A stretch of DNA of 64,000 nucleotides from Heliocybe sulcata (Eukaryota; Basidiomycota; Agaricomycetes; Gloeophyllales; Gloeophyllaceae), in contig ML213506.1 of NCBI GenBank assembly GCA_004369045.1, positions 1,226,988 through 1,290,987 of the forward strand, written 5' to 3'. Under the pieces are notes generated by a model, which had not been told where the DNA came from, did no database searches, and saw nothing but the letters and a program-made list of their open reading frames with translations. The translations under genes were made by a program, and so were the position numbers. Below, piece after piece: positions 11,214 to 23,038 of this stretch. How positions within the stretch are numbered: position 1 is the stretch's first letter; every line of letters starts with the position of its first letter.

Positions 11214-14200
11214 ATGGGCCCAAGCCAGCACCAGACCGCCACGGGCCGCGACGTGCCTACCTCCCAGTCTTCCTCCTCGCTGTCCTCCTCGTTTTCGTCA
11301 TCCGCAGCGTCCTCGATGCTAATGCATGCTGCTCCACCCTCGGACTCGAGCCAGTCCGATATCGCGTCGCCAGATATCTCCGCTTCCTCCCCTACCTCCT
11401 CCAAGAAACGCTTCTTCTCCACTCCAAACATCTTCACTCCCCAGCCGCGCTCTGCATCGCTCGCCGCGATGGGACAGGCTTTCAGCAAAGGGCCACAAAC
11501 GCCGCCGAGCGACTCGAACTCGCGGAGCGAGTCGCCGGGCACGCCGACCTCTGCAGGGCAGAAATTGAAGCGGGCTTTCGCAGGTCGACGCAAGAAAACC
11601 GAGGAAGCGTCTCCTGCGTCGAGCAGTCAAAAGCTCTCGGCCAAGGGAAAAGAGCGTGCTGCCGAGCTCAGGTCGCCTGCCATCTCCGCATCTTCTTCCG
11701 ATGAAAGCCGACTTTCCTACCGAGGACAGCCACTCCGCTTACCTAGCGGAGCAAAGCAAATGACCTTACAGTTGGCGACATCGACGTTACAGGTGTTCAG
11801 CCACAGAAGAGGACTGCTCTCATCCAAGTCGTCACCGTTGCCGCCGCCGCCGCCACCAAAGCCGCCCGGCATGACCGCTTCTCGTAGCACTCCGATGAGC
11901 AGTCCACCGCCTGTTCCTCCCATAGACATTGCTCCACCTCCTCCCAGTAGTCCTCCCCCTAGCACCTATCCACCGACGAAGCAAGATAACAGAGCCTCGG
12001 TCATACCCACGAGTCCTAGCATAGCCCCTGCTCTTGATTTCCTGCGTGCCTCAGATAATGAAGCGGCAGAAGCACCAAGGCCAAGAGAAAGAAGGGATCC
12101 GGAGAAAGAGAGCGAGAAGGAGATATGGCGTAGGAGCGACTCCACCATGGCGAGTCACTCTACCATCAGACCTGGGGCCGGTAGCCGTTCGCCTCGTCCT
12201 CTTTCGATTGCGGAATCCTTGCAATCCACGAGCACAGTCATGGGGGTTAATAAGCGCTTGAGCTCTATCATCACCGACGCGGACTACGCTACTCCAGAAG
12301 AGGACGTATCAGATGATTCAGAACCTCACGCTCCTGCTGCACCTCGTGCAATAACTCCGCCGTCGTCTAACAAGACCAGAAACCGCCGATCAGTCTCCTT
12401 AAACCTTGGTTCTCCGTTCCAACTGAAGTCGAAGAGCCCTGCTGGTGGTGAGCTTAGTAGGACTCCCGAGTTCGAAATCGATGCCCCTGCGTTCTCTAGC
12501 CGATCCTTCACCGAACCCAAGTCCATGTCGCATGCGAGGGACACCCCCACTCTCAGCAAGACATCAGCTACCGGCTTCATCGCTCCTATGCACGACTATG
12601 ACGCGCCGGCTCCTCCTGATCCCAGCTTTAAAGGTCGTTTGGCTGCTTGGAATGCGCCCCAGTCGCCCTCGTTCGGACACGGGCTCAACCCTTCCCCAGA
12701 ACCATCTGCGGAGAGGCGGACAGCGTCCGATGTTCATGGTTCTTCCCAATCGATCAGGCAGACTGCCATAAGCATGACGGGCGGCCTGGCGCCGGCTGCA
12801 TTCGGTTTTGGTAAGCGCGCCGTCGAGAAGATGGGTCGGGCCTGGGGTGGCCTCACTTCGAGCGCGAGCTCCGGACACTCGTCCTCCTCTTCGAGTATCG
12901 CACCTTCATCGTTTTCTGGTGGAAGTCCGCTGGGCCGCGTGCACTCCAACCAGTCGGTATCCAGTCAATCCAACGCAAGTGGTTCATTCGCTGGCAAGTT
13001 CAAGCAGCGGCGAACACCAAACGCACCGTCAGCTACATGGAGCATTAGCTCGTCTGCGACATCGTCATCCGTTTCTGGTGAAGAGGGGTTCTCAGCGACA
13101 CCATCGGGCCCTGCCCTTGGCAAGCGCATGCGTGGACCTCTGCGTACAATCAGTGGATCTGGGGCCGCCTCGGGTCTGGTGTTCGGCAGAGACTTGAAGT
13201 CATGCGTGAGGGAGACGGCTGTTAACCCTGGACGATGGGATCTGAGTGATAATGATCTGGGCAGCCCTGGTCATCGACGACAGCGGAGTCGTGGACTAGA
13301 CATGGAGATAGTAGGTGCAAAGGCCCTTGAGGACCGGATGCTGCCAGCCCTTGTCGTACGCTGCGCCCAGCATCTATTGCGATGGGGAATCGAAGAGGAA
13401 GGATTGTTCCGGTGCGTTTCTATACTATTTCAGGCTTACCTTTCTAACGACGACATCGCTACCAGAATCAGCGGACGGTCTTCGCATATCAACAAGTTGA
13501 GAGCGGAGTTTGACACGGGTAAGTTTTGTCCTCTATCCCAGGTTCTGTACGTCGTCTGAATGTGTCTTCAGGGGCCGACTATGATATATCTGAATGTTCT
13601 CCCGGGGATCTTGACCCACATGCAGTTGCATCCATCTTCAAGGCGTACCTTCGCGAGCGTAAGTCTACCACAATTTGTCGTGGTTTTGTTGTTTACGCGG
13701 AGTATGACTAGTCCCCGAGCCTATCTTGACGCATGCATTGATACCCTATTTTGACGCTGCCATGACTGCTGAGAATAACGCAAGGAGTGCCGAGGATTCG
13801 GAAAGGCGCGTGCAGCGCGCCTCCCGAGGGCCGGGATTGCCGACAAATCCCAAGAGCGGCGCCCCTGGCCTCCGAAAGCCTCCTTCTCTCTCCACGCTTG
13901 CGATGCCCAATTTCTCTGGCATGCGCCCTCCATCGCAGCCGCTGTTGAAAGCCATCTCTTCCTTGATCTCTCGGCTTCCTGTGGAGAACCGTGCTCTTTT
14001 GCGAACCGTGACGGAATTGATCAAGGAGACTGCTAAGAGGCATAAGGACACGAAGATGCCATTAAGCAATCTCCTCCTGGTCTTTTGTCCAAGTCTTAGC
14101 ATGGGTCCTCCGCTGTTACGTGTACTGTGCGAAGCAGAGGGCATATGGGATGGACCACTCAAGGGCGCCGAAGATCCTTATGTTGTCGACGTCAAAGCGG

Positions 14201-15624
14201 ATCCAAGCCCTGTCATAGACATCCGGCGTGTAGAGGAGGAAGATGACGTGGTGCATAGTGACGAAGAGGATCTCAATGAATCAAGGGTTGCCGATATCCC
14301 GGAGACTAGTGCTGGACCAGAAGTAGTACGAGGAGCGCAGGATGAGGATGAGGAGATCAAGTGGGACGGTGAGGAAAGGGCCGTCATGGACTTCCCTCCC
14401 GTCGCCGAGCGCAGAATCATGCGACCTGCTACTGCGAGTGCGGTGCGAAGCCCTTCGCCTCTGCATGAGAGCAGTCTTGCACCTTCACAGACTGACTCTG
14501 TATATGCTCCGCGTATGGCGCCTTCGGATTCTGCATCTCTCCGTGACGATGCTGCCTCCTATGTCTCAGCCTCCGATGTGCCATCGAGTGGTGCAAGCGG
14601 GCATCTTTACAATCCCAATTCTCCACCTGCGCTCACATCGTCCACTGATTCCTTGGCAACACCGTCGACGATGTCCGAAGACCCGTCACTTCCGAGCGCC
14701 CTTTCTGTGGATCGTGATATTGCGCAGGGCAAGGCATTCTCCCCTTATAGCCAGCCATCGTCTCCCAAGATCGCCGATAACTCCGACCTTCCATTAACTC
14801 CATCCCACGAGCGAACTGGCTCTGCGAGTCCTGTTCCTTTCCCTTCAGAACTGGAAAAGGCCGCTCACACATACCTGGACCGTTCACGGTCAGGGGTGGT
14901 CTCGCTCAGCAACGTCGCGCGAGAACGTGAGGACCATACCCGATCTGCCTCTACCTCTACCGTGCCTCTGCCTCGTGCACCGCGGATGAAGAAGCCGTCT
15001 TTGCATCTGCTTTTCACCAAGCGTAAGTCTGGCTCTCCTGTAGCATCGCCATCGTGGCAATCGGATACCCACGGCACGTCCCCTTATTTGCACACGGCTG
15101 CAACATCGCAATCTTCCATTTCGATGCCTGGCACGGCCGTCACCGCCCCCCAAACGAGCACAATGAGTTTACCTCCTAAGTTAGACTTGTCTATAGAGTC
15201 GTCCCCTATCAAGTTCGATATCGCTGGCTCTGCCGATGTCAACGCTGAAAAGACTCAAGCACCTGGTCTTGTCTCTCCAGAGTCGTCCGAATCAGCGTCT
15301 ACAGTCACCCATGCACCTCCCGCTATGCAAGAACGAAGCCTGTCCTCAGTATCTTCATCCACGTATGAGTCCTCTCGGTCCCATGAGACTCCTATTGCGG
15401 ATATGTACTGTCAAGGTTCCAATCAGTCGACGCTCTCTGTTCGGGCACCGTCGGTTGCTGACAGTCCGGTCGCCGCCCCCGAGTTGGCGAGGTTCCCAGC
15501 GTCTCCACCGGACGCCAAGAACCAGTACAGCATCTATGTCGACGACGACGATTCTGAGGAGGATTGGGTTGGCAGCGTCTTGAAGGCTGCTGAAGCCGAG
15601 AATGGAGCTACCGAGCCTTCGTGA
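11214..15624 (+). CDS. Large RhoGAP-domain protein
   Basis: GTPase-activating protein for Rho-family GTPases. Exons 11214..13411, 13466..13518, 13572..13658 and 13712..15624 close to 1416 codons. The N-terminal 700 residues are disordered and rich in S and P, with a proline run PPPPPPKPP near residue 205. The RhoGAP domain (~705-920) shows ALVVRCAQHLLRWG, EEEGLFRISGR with the arginine finger, LRELPEPILTHAL and MPLSNLLLVFCPSL. The remaining ~500 residues are again disordered, with acidic and S-rich stretches and the C-terminus YVDDDDSEEDWV. The codon of the presumed catalytic arginine is split by intron 1 (13410-13411 and 13466). All three introns fall inside the GAP domain. No PH, BAR or SH3 domain was seen. 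Which GTPase it acts on cannot be read from the sequence. Confidence 0.92.
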
Positions 15625-16039
15625 TCGCCACGACCGAGGGTTCTTACGCTGCTTCGGGAAGGATCAGCTACGGGTTTGTTTAAAGACCATCATCGTCGAT
15701 TCCATGCTGCTTTACTATCTTACGTTGTCACTCTCGTTTTTTGCTCTCATTGGACGGTCGTACTGCATCTCCATCTCTGCCCTCACAACCACTCTCCATT
15801 ATCAGGTCCCTCTCCCCATCTAGCCTCATGCGAAACTTCGGATTGCATTTGTTTGGGTATCTACTAATATCATGTCTTCATTATTCGGTATTCCCTCGTC
15901 TATAAGTTAGTCCATGCTCGCTCGATAGTATTAGACAGGCATTCTTCCTAAAACTCGCTGCAATCGAGGGAATGCAACCAATTGGAATTCTGAATCTGTA
16001 CAGTGTATGTAAATAATTGCCAATGTAACGCATCTGTCT
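15625..16039. other. Convergent 3' flanks
   Basis: About 415 bp between the stop codons of the RhoGAP (plus) and the Gal80-like gene (minus). It is AT-richer than the neighbours. No gene seen. Confidence 0.6.
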
Positions 16040-17343
16040 CTACACGTCGATTTTGCGTCCTTCAGCCGCGCTTCTGCTGATGGCGTCCAACAGTTTATGA
16101 ATCCTCATCCCATCATCGATAGATGCATAGTTTCCCTCGCCGCCATTAGCGAACTCTGTCCAGGCTGCTACCAGATTTCCGACGAAGTTGCCCCCCGGGC
16201 CTGGGTATGTACCCACCTGGACAAGCTCTCCGTTCAAGTAGAGCTCCGGGTTGCCCACGTGCAGGAATGCCTGGGGGAAGTCATGGCCCTCTAGCCTCAA
16301 GGTCCCGTCCTCTCCCTCGATCACCCACTCCAGATGCTTCCTGCCAGGAGCACTGGGGAGACCTGCGCGCCAGGTGATGCTGGTCAACACGCCGGACTTG
16401 AGCAAGCCAGTAACGGCAATGTGGTCGGGAGAGGTCGCAGTGCGGGTCTCGCCCGTAGGTTGATTGTTGTCGTCGACGACTGTCGCGGTTGGGTAGACGA
16501 TCGTAGCGGTAGCAGACAAGGACGCAAAGTCGCTCAGAAGATGGGTCAGAACATCGAGCTGATGGCCTATGGCCACTACTGGCAAGGTGACACCTGTATT
16601 ATAGTATGCGAATTTAGACGCCATCTGCGGATTCCAAAGAGCGTCGACAAGACCTACCTCCGTTAGCGTCGGTATATCTTAAGTTATTTTTGGTCACGGG
16701 GCCCCAGAAGGCACCCTAGGAGCCAGCGCGGTCTGGCAAGCGCTTTGAGTTATAGGATGGGTGAGGCGACACAGTGGACGTACTATAGCAGACGATCTGA
16801 TTGTACCCAATTTCCCGGAGGTGATAATTTCTTTCATCTGAGATCATGGACATGAGTTTATCGTTCTTCACCGTCCGTGATATGGCAAGCACATATACCG
16901 ACCTTCTTGGCTATGGGACTGAGCCTCCCCTGCATCCCGACTATACCTCGGACGCCTTGGGACCGTGCGGTCTCGGCGACCTCCGTCACTTCTTGTAAGT
17001 TCATACCGACTGGCCACTCGACGAAGAAATCCTTCTTTGCCTCTATGGCTGGCATAAGGGACTTCTTCATGTAAGGGACTTTAACAGACACAACCACCAA
17101 GTCCACAGCGGGATCATTGGCGATCTTGGAGGTGTCACCGTAGAAGGGCTTCACAGGGTGGCCCGTCAGCTCCGTGTACTTCTGAGCAGTCTCCACAGCA
17201 GAAGACTCGCTGGTGGTGCAGAGTGCCTCAATAGAGTAGTTCTGCTTGAGCGAAGGGTCGAGGAGACTGGGGGCCAAGGCCATGGAACCCCAGCCTTTGG
17301 CGGACAAACCGACGAACCCGACGCCTGTAGGTTTAGAAGACAT
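16040..17343 (-). CDS. Gal80-like / GFO-IDH-MocA family oxidoreductase
   Basis: NAD(P)-binding Rossmann protein related to Gal80 and to GFO/IDH/MocA dehydrogenases. Exons (minus) 17343..16903, 16837..16784, 16715..16658 and 16593..16040 join in frame. The Rossmann start is TGVGFVGLSAKGWGSMALAP (residues 6-25), the Gal80-type variant of the glycine-rich loop. DLVVVSVKVPYMKKSLMPAI, FFVEWPVGMN and GRLSPIAKK follow. Small exons encode ITSGKLGTIRSSA and GAFWGPVTKNN, then GHQLDVLTHLLSDF. The C-terminal half is the alpha/beta domain. The first donor (gtcggt) is non-consensus; a better-looking gtatat donor 4 nt on would cost one residue. Whether it is an enzyme or a regulator like yeast Gal80 is not decidable here. 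Confidence 0.88.
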
Positions 17344-17888
17344 ATCGAGAGTGTGAGTGCCTGTATGGAGCGCAGACGGTGAATAAATAGTAGCGTATTT
17401 ACCGCTCCTTATATACAAGTTTCAGTGTCCCCTCAGACGTCTGTAAGCCGTGCGTGTTAACACCTGAGATTCGGCCTATCCTTAGTAAAGGCCGCTCAAC
17501 TCGGTGGCATTCGCGTAACCCAGGGGTTCTTCCGAAAGTATAACTGGGTTCATCCTCCTCGGATACGGAGGAATAATGTATATTACCCAGGTGAGCTATG
17601 GCCTGTAGGGGACACGGGGGTAGACTTCGGTCCTCTGCAGCATACACAGTCGCAGCAGTGAGATCCATATAGTCAATAGCTGAGAGATGCCGGGAAGGAA
17701 ATATTGTGTCCGCAAAATTGTTGGCCATTTGTGATTAATATTTGTGGTCTGAAGACAGTACTCTGAAGAGAATGCCAGGACTGAGCGCAACTTGAAATGC
17801 CGCCGGGTTGAAGTAGCAGCACAGCCACATGCACAGGCAGATCTGAGATCTTGCTTGCAGTTCTTGACTCGATATTTCCCTTGCAGCA
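17344..17888. other. Divergent promoter region, Gal80-like / THI6
   Basis: 545 bp between two divergent start codons. No thiamine-riboswitch signature was found: the conserved CTGAGA is not followed by the usual ACCTGAT and TAATACC blocks. Small frames on the minus strand (17596..17988) have no recognisable content. Confidence 0.55.
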
Positions 17889-20009
17889 ATGATTTCGACG
17901 TGAGCCGCCACACTGCCATTGCCAATGTCCATTCATATTCAAGCAGACTAGACAGAATGTGGCACAGGCCGCAGGATTCAAGCCACAAATCGACTATTCT
18001 CTTTATCTTGTGACTGGCCGAGAACTGCTGCCTGAGGGCATGGTGCGTCCCAGGTGTTGACCTAAGATGAAGTCAAGTCCTTATACGAAGGCGCAGACGT
18101 ATCTGGAGTCATTAGAGCAGGTGAGCCTGACAACCTGCTTTTCGCCGCCCTTTTGAGACACGCCTCCTCCAGGCTCTCCAAGGCGGCGTTACCGTCGTTC
18201 AAGTTCGAGAAAAGAACTCAGACACGGGCGAGGTTCGTCGATATTTCTATCTATTGACCAAGATCAAGAATTCACATTATCTTAGTTCCTGAAAATTGCC
18301 CAGCAATCTCAAGAACTCTGCAACAAGTACAACGTTCCTCTCATCATCAACGATCGCATCGACATTGCGCTCGCAATCCATGCAACCGGCGTTCATCTCG
18401 GTCAGACGGACATGCCTATCGCTGTCGCGCGTTCGCTACTACCTCCAGACACCGTAATTGGAATATCCTGTAATAATCCGGAGCAGGTCGAAAAGGCAGT
18501 TCAGGAAGGAGCAGACTACGTCGGTTTAGGTGCAGTCTATGGCACTCTGACAAAGAATGTGACTGGTAAAATAACCGGTCCACGGAGTGTCGGAGGGATG
18601 CTGGAGAAGCTGGATGGATCGGACGTCAAAGCAGTGGTTATCGGCGGCATCAATTCCTCCAATCTCTTAAGGACCCTCCACGGTTCTGTATCAACGACCG
18701 GTCATGTTCTGGACGGAGTAGCCGTTGTATCCGACATTGTCGCTTCTAAAACACCGAAGGATGCAGCTAGGAAACTGTCAAGCATTGTCAAGGCGTTCAA
18801 GCAAGCGTCTTCTCCAGCTTCTCTCGCCACGCCCTTCTCCACCCAGGTTGCCAGTCCTCTAATTGAACGCGCCGCGGCGCTGCTAGATGTTGTCAGGAAG
18901 CATGGACCTCTTATCCATCAGGTACAGTCGATCCCTATATAGGTCCCCTGTGTACTAACCCTCACCTTCCTTAGATAACTAACACTGTGGTCACGAACCA
19001 GTCCGCCAATGCTACTCTTGCTTTGGGTGCATCCCCCATCATGGCAACCTCCCCTCACGAGATGGAAGATTTGGAGAAAGTGGGCTGCTTTGTACTCGAT
19101 ATTGATGCTAGGACGAACAAACAATCTTATTCTTAGGCAACGGGTGCATTGCTCGTCAACTTCGGCACGATCACAGACAAAGAGGGCATGCTCCAAGCAG
19201 GGAAGTTTGCCAACCTCAACAAGAAGCCAGTGGTATTCGACCCAGTAGGCGTAGGCGCCACTGCCTATCGACGGTCGACAGCGAAAGGTGCGCTCCATCT
19301 CATTATACCCAGTACCGGAGGCAACCATTCCTTACTCGACGTTTGTTCTCAGAGCTGCTGAATTTCTGGCAGGCGTCTATCATCAAGGGCAACGCAGCCG
19401 AGATCGGAGCACTCGCAGAATCCGTAGAAGTCCAAGCCAAAGGCGTTGACTCCGGAGGGAGCTTCAAGAACCCTGCTGAAGTTATCAGGCAGCTCGCCAA
19501 GGAAGAACGTACGTTCCTCCGTCTCCCTCGCCGTTCACGCACCCTAAGTATATGGTGCTGCTCTAGGATGCATCGTCGTTCTCTCGGGCGTGACGGACTA
19601 CATCACCAACGGGTCGGATGTTGTAGCGCTCCACAATGGTCACCCGCTTCTTGGCCAGATCACAGGCTCCGGATGCATGCTTGGGACGGCTGTAGCGACG
19701 TTCGCCGCAGCCGAGAGGCTCAGGACACTAGAGAAGGAGGGCAGCAATCTCAACGAGGAAGGCAAGCTCGTTAGCGGAGACATGTTACTTGCCGCCGTCG
19801 GAGGGTGCGTATATCTGATAGTCCCATCAGACCAGCCTTGACAACCGGTTTTGCGCAGTGTTCTCGCCTTAACTGTAGCGTCGGAGGTCGCCGCGGAGCG
19901 AGAGGATGTGAAGGGCAGCGGGACGTTCTTGGCTGCCTTGATCGACGAGCTTGGTCGATTGACTCCGGAGGTTATCGTAGACAGGGCGAAGGCAGAGGCG
20001 TTTCTCTAG
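17889..20009 (+). CDS. thi6: Bifunctional thiamine-phosphate synthase / hydroxyethylthiazole kinase
   Basis: Joins HMP-PP with HET-P to give thiamine monophosphate and phosphorylates hydroxyethylthiazole. Ten exons close to 542 codons, the usual THI6 size: 17889..17899, 17952..18042, 18091..18120, 18173..18232, 18286..18921, 18975..19079, 19137..19287, 19353..19508, 19567..19804, 19859..20009. The ThiE half (1-~250) has [34 protein letters not shown] and GLGAVYGT. The ThiM/ThiK half follows with [41 protein letters not shown] and the active-site GSGCMLG. The start is not contiguous with the body. An 11-nt first exon (ATG ATT TCG AC) with a 52-nt intron is the best solution, giving [20 protein letters not shown]. 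Exon 3 is only 30 nt. Function is firm; the exact first exon is inferred. Confidence 0.93.
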
Positions 20010-20154
20010 GAATCATTTCAGCAACTCATTGTAGCATGTAATTTGTTGACAAAGTCCGCCTGTCTAGTCCTATCCCTTGAACACTAGCATACAAGATAGT
20101 AAAATTACAGATACATTCCTGAGCGATAGCCGCTGCTTCCATCCACTCGTACCT

Positions 20155-21531
20155 TCAAGCACCCGCTGGCTTGACCACAGTCGGATTAGGCACGTCCAGG
20201 AGCTTCGAGAACGGCATCTCCAACGTCGGCTGCAGCCAGTTCTTCTCGTCATAGACGGCATACGGGGGCGACTCAATCATATGGAACGTATAAGCAAACC
20301 GCGTGTTCGGACTGGTGTTGCGTTCCGACTTGTGCAGGACGCTGCCGTGGATGATGACTAGATCACCTAAACGGCAGTTTTGAATGCATAAAAGGCAAGG
20401 AACGGGGGGTTGCTGGTGCGTACCTGGATTGCAGGCTTCGAGGACGTATTTGCCCTCGGTCTTGGGAACTTCGGATGGATCGAGCAGCTGTTCAAAGCCA
20501 GTCCCGCCATTTGGCATGCGGACGAAGCGTTTGGAGATGGGCGTTGTTAGATGCGAGCCGGGAAGGAAGGACAAGGCGCCGTTCTCGGGCGTGCATTTCT
20601 CGAGTGCAATCCAGAAACCGACCGCCGATGGTGGATTGGTGTACTGCAGCGATAAGCATCAGAGTATGCTATCCATAGTGGAGCACTGTAACATACGAGG
20701 AACGTTCTGCCGCAAAGATTGCGATGAGACTTCAGATGCAAGGGTGAAAGAAAGGCGCAACCTACGAGTCGTTGTGCTCGGGCACCTCACCACCGATATG
20801 TTGCTGTTTGCAAATTACCATCGACTGCAAGGCTACATTGAAACAAGTTAGACACGACATCGGAGGACTAGCCTAGCACAGAGCTCACCCACAGGATCAC
20901 GGTGGAATTTGAGGTCCCTGACGAGAGCCTTCATCTTGGGGTTCTCAAGTGTTACGCTCCGATAAAGGGGATCCAGTTCATGGAGAGCTTCGAGAACCCA
21001 TGAGCGACGGCAGCAGGCACATCTCGTCGCGACACAGAGCTTACCGTGCCCAATCTTGTTGACAGCCTTCTGCTTTTCTCTTGTCAGCTTACCAGTGCTG
21101 TCAAGAGCATCTTCCTCCAAGAAGAAGCGAATCTTGTCTCCAGACGTGAGGAAGTAATCGTCGCCGACGTGGTTGTCATCTCCAGTCGTAAACTTAGTCT
21201 GGAGAGAGTAGCGGGGTAAGGGTAGGGACGACAGAGTTGTAAATGAAAGGGTGCATACCATCGGATGATCTTCAACACTGAAGTTATCGAGCAGTTGCTT
21301 AGCTCGAGTAAGAAGGGCATCTGTTTGGCCTGGAGTAAGGAACCCAGGTATACAGAGGTACCTGCGTGTGGAATGATCAGACTGGCAAAGTCATGCACAT
21401 TCCGGGAGTTGACTTGCCCGTCCTTATGAAACTGAGAGTCCGCTTAGCTCTCCGGACATGGGTGTGGTATAACAGCAGAATACCTTCTGAATCTGTTCTT
21501 GTGTGAGGACCTCGAGAGCTGAGATAGCCAT
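20155..21531 (-). CDS. Phytanoyl-CoA dioxygenase family protein (PHYHD1-like)
   Basis: Fe(II)/2-oxoglutarate-dependent dioxygenase of the PhyH family, closest in layout to PHYHD1. It starts at ATG 21531 (MAISALEVLTQEQIQK) and runs through several short exons to the stop at 20155. Conserved blocks in order: FHKDG; QLLDNFSVEDHPM; DYFLTSGDKIRFF; KAVNKIGHALHELDP; QQHIGGEVPEHNDS, which holds the metal-binding H-x-D; GALSFLPGSH; GDLVIIHGSVLHKSERN, with the distal His; and NWLQPTLEMPFSKL. The C-terminus ends in a short extension. The stretch after FHKDG (about 21400-21440) may be coding or a tiny intron; both keep frame. It is convergent with THI6 and divergent from the BTB gene (128 bp apart). The substrate is unknown. 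Confidence 0.88.
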
Positions 21532-21659
21532 GGCACAAAAGAGGGCCGATCGGATTTGTCAGCGGGTGAAGGAGCCCTTTCAAGGCTACCGCGCCGTTTG
21601 CAGTTCTTGCTCATTATCCTATCCACACCCTAGTTCAAAGCTCAGCCATCTATTACTCA

Positions 21660-22894
21660 ATGTCTACTATTAGCGACTTCAGCACTAATATGCACTGCGG
21701 TGTAGGCCAACCACGCAAGTCCGGCAATCCTATCAAGCATCCTAGTCTCTCGTTTGACGACGGCAATCTGGCTCTTCTCTGCGGCGACACTTATTTTCTG
21801 GTACATCAAGGTCTCCTCTGTCGACATTCTGAAGTATTGGATAGCCTGACTTGCAAGCTGCACAACGATGAGCACCTTGGTCTTATAGAAGGTCGTCCTG
21901 TTCTGAACCTGGACGACTCTTCACAAGATATCGCCTACCTCATTGAAGCACTCTATGACGGCCTGTATGTGGGGACATTGATTGTGTCTGGATGAGGATT
22001 AATCCCGAGTAGAGACTCACTATGCTATGATCACTCTGACATGCCGGCTGTCTCTGGCTTGCTACGCCTGTCCACCAAGTATCAGATGCGGCACCTGTAC
22101 GTCGCAGGAACGAAAAGGGTCACGAGACTGCCTTTTAATGCCATAACAGTCGTCACCAGCTGCTGCGAAGTCTATCCACAATGTGGCCCACGACCTTGGT
22201 TCAATGGGAAAACCGGGAATCATCGGCAGTAAACTCCTCCGGCGTCTACACCCCGCGTCCGAAAATGCCTCACCCCTTGTGAGTGTCTACTTATTGGAGC
22301 TCAATATCTAAGATATTCACGCCTCTTAGGACGATCATAAACCTTGCTCGAGAAGTAGATGCTTTGGAGCTCTTGCCATCAGCCTATTACGACCTTTCCC
22401 GCTATCTTCCTAGTCAAACTACCTTGGGCTCTACCTTTGCGGAAGGTTACTCTCCAGAACTCCTCCCTCATGATGACCTAGTCAACACTCTCCGCGGAAG
22501 AGAGTACGCTGCCAGGTTCTTTTCGACGTTTATCGTCAATCACCTGGAAGGACGGAAGTCCTCTCAGCTGTGCTCGTATCGCAACGAACAGAAGCCGAAC
22601 AAGAGGCGAAGATGCCAAATGGCTTTCGAACAAGTTACCTTCGAGATCCTCCGCGGCGTCAGTGGATTCACATGCAACCGCAACTCAGATCCGCTGTTGG
22701 CCCTCTGGGATACTATTGCTATGCAGACGAGGGAAGACGTACCCGGGCAAGAGAACAGGACAGGTCTCCGAGCCTGCGACATGTGCCGCTTCGAGTATAA
22801 TGTCCTAGTCGGTAGTGCTCGGGCTGAGTTCTGGTCAAAACTTCCTGAGTGGTTCGGCGTTACTGTTGCGAACTGGGATCAGCCCTTTGCTTAG
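21660..22894 (+). CDS. BTB/POZ domain protein (agaricomycete type)
   Basis: Small BTB protein of the kind expanded in Agaricomycetes. Exon 1 from 21660 gives SLSFDDGNLALLCGDTYFLVHQGLLCRHSEVL, the classic BTB entry with the V-H-x(2)-L-x(3)-S pattern. Further exons supply AYLIEALYDGL, GLLRLSTKYQMRHL, a W-P-T-T-L-x-Q-W segment (about 22170-22205) and the C-terminal block REVDALELLPSAYYDLSRY. The last exon (through 22894) contains CDMCRFEYNVLVGSARAEFW and ends at a W-D-Q-P-F-A tail. Middle exon borders (about 21975-22290) are approximate. The partner and function cannot be inferred; fungal BTB proteins without Kelch or zinc-finger domains are mostly uncharacterised. Confidence 0.78.
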
Positions 22895-23038
22895 GACTCT
22901 GCCCTTTCTTGGATACCTTCTTTCTTGGTTGTCAGCAGCGGATCCCGCGTAATGTCACAGTCACGTGCATGTATGTAACGCTCTAGTAACGCTCCTTCAG
23001 ACCAGGACTACCTAATTCTACTCTCTTCAACCAACATC

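Noticed and set aside
11836-11870. CCG triplet run suggestive of a microsatellite
   Set aside because: It encodes the proline run of the RhoGAP in frame and is imperfect; ordinary low-complexity coding sequence.
16040-16624. Separate small gene starting at 16624 (MASKFAYYN)
   Set aside because: That start lies within the last intron of the Gal80-like gene; splicing from GGAG to GTGTCACC restores the conserved frame.
17400-17888. Possible thiamine-pyrophosphate riboswitch before THI6
   Set aside because: CTGAGA words occur, but the other invariant blocks (ACCTGAT, TAATACC) are absent and the spacing is wrong.
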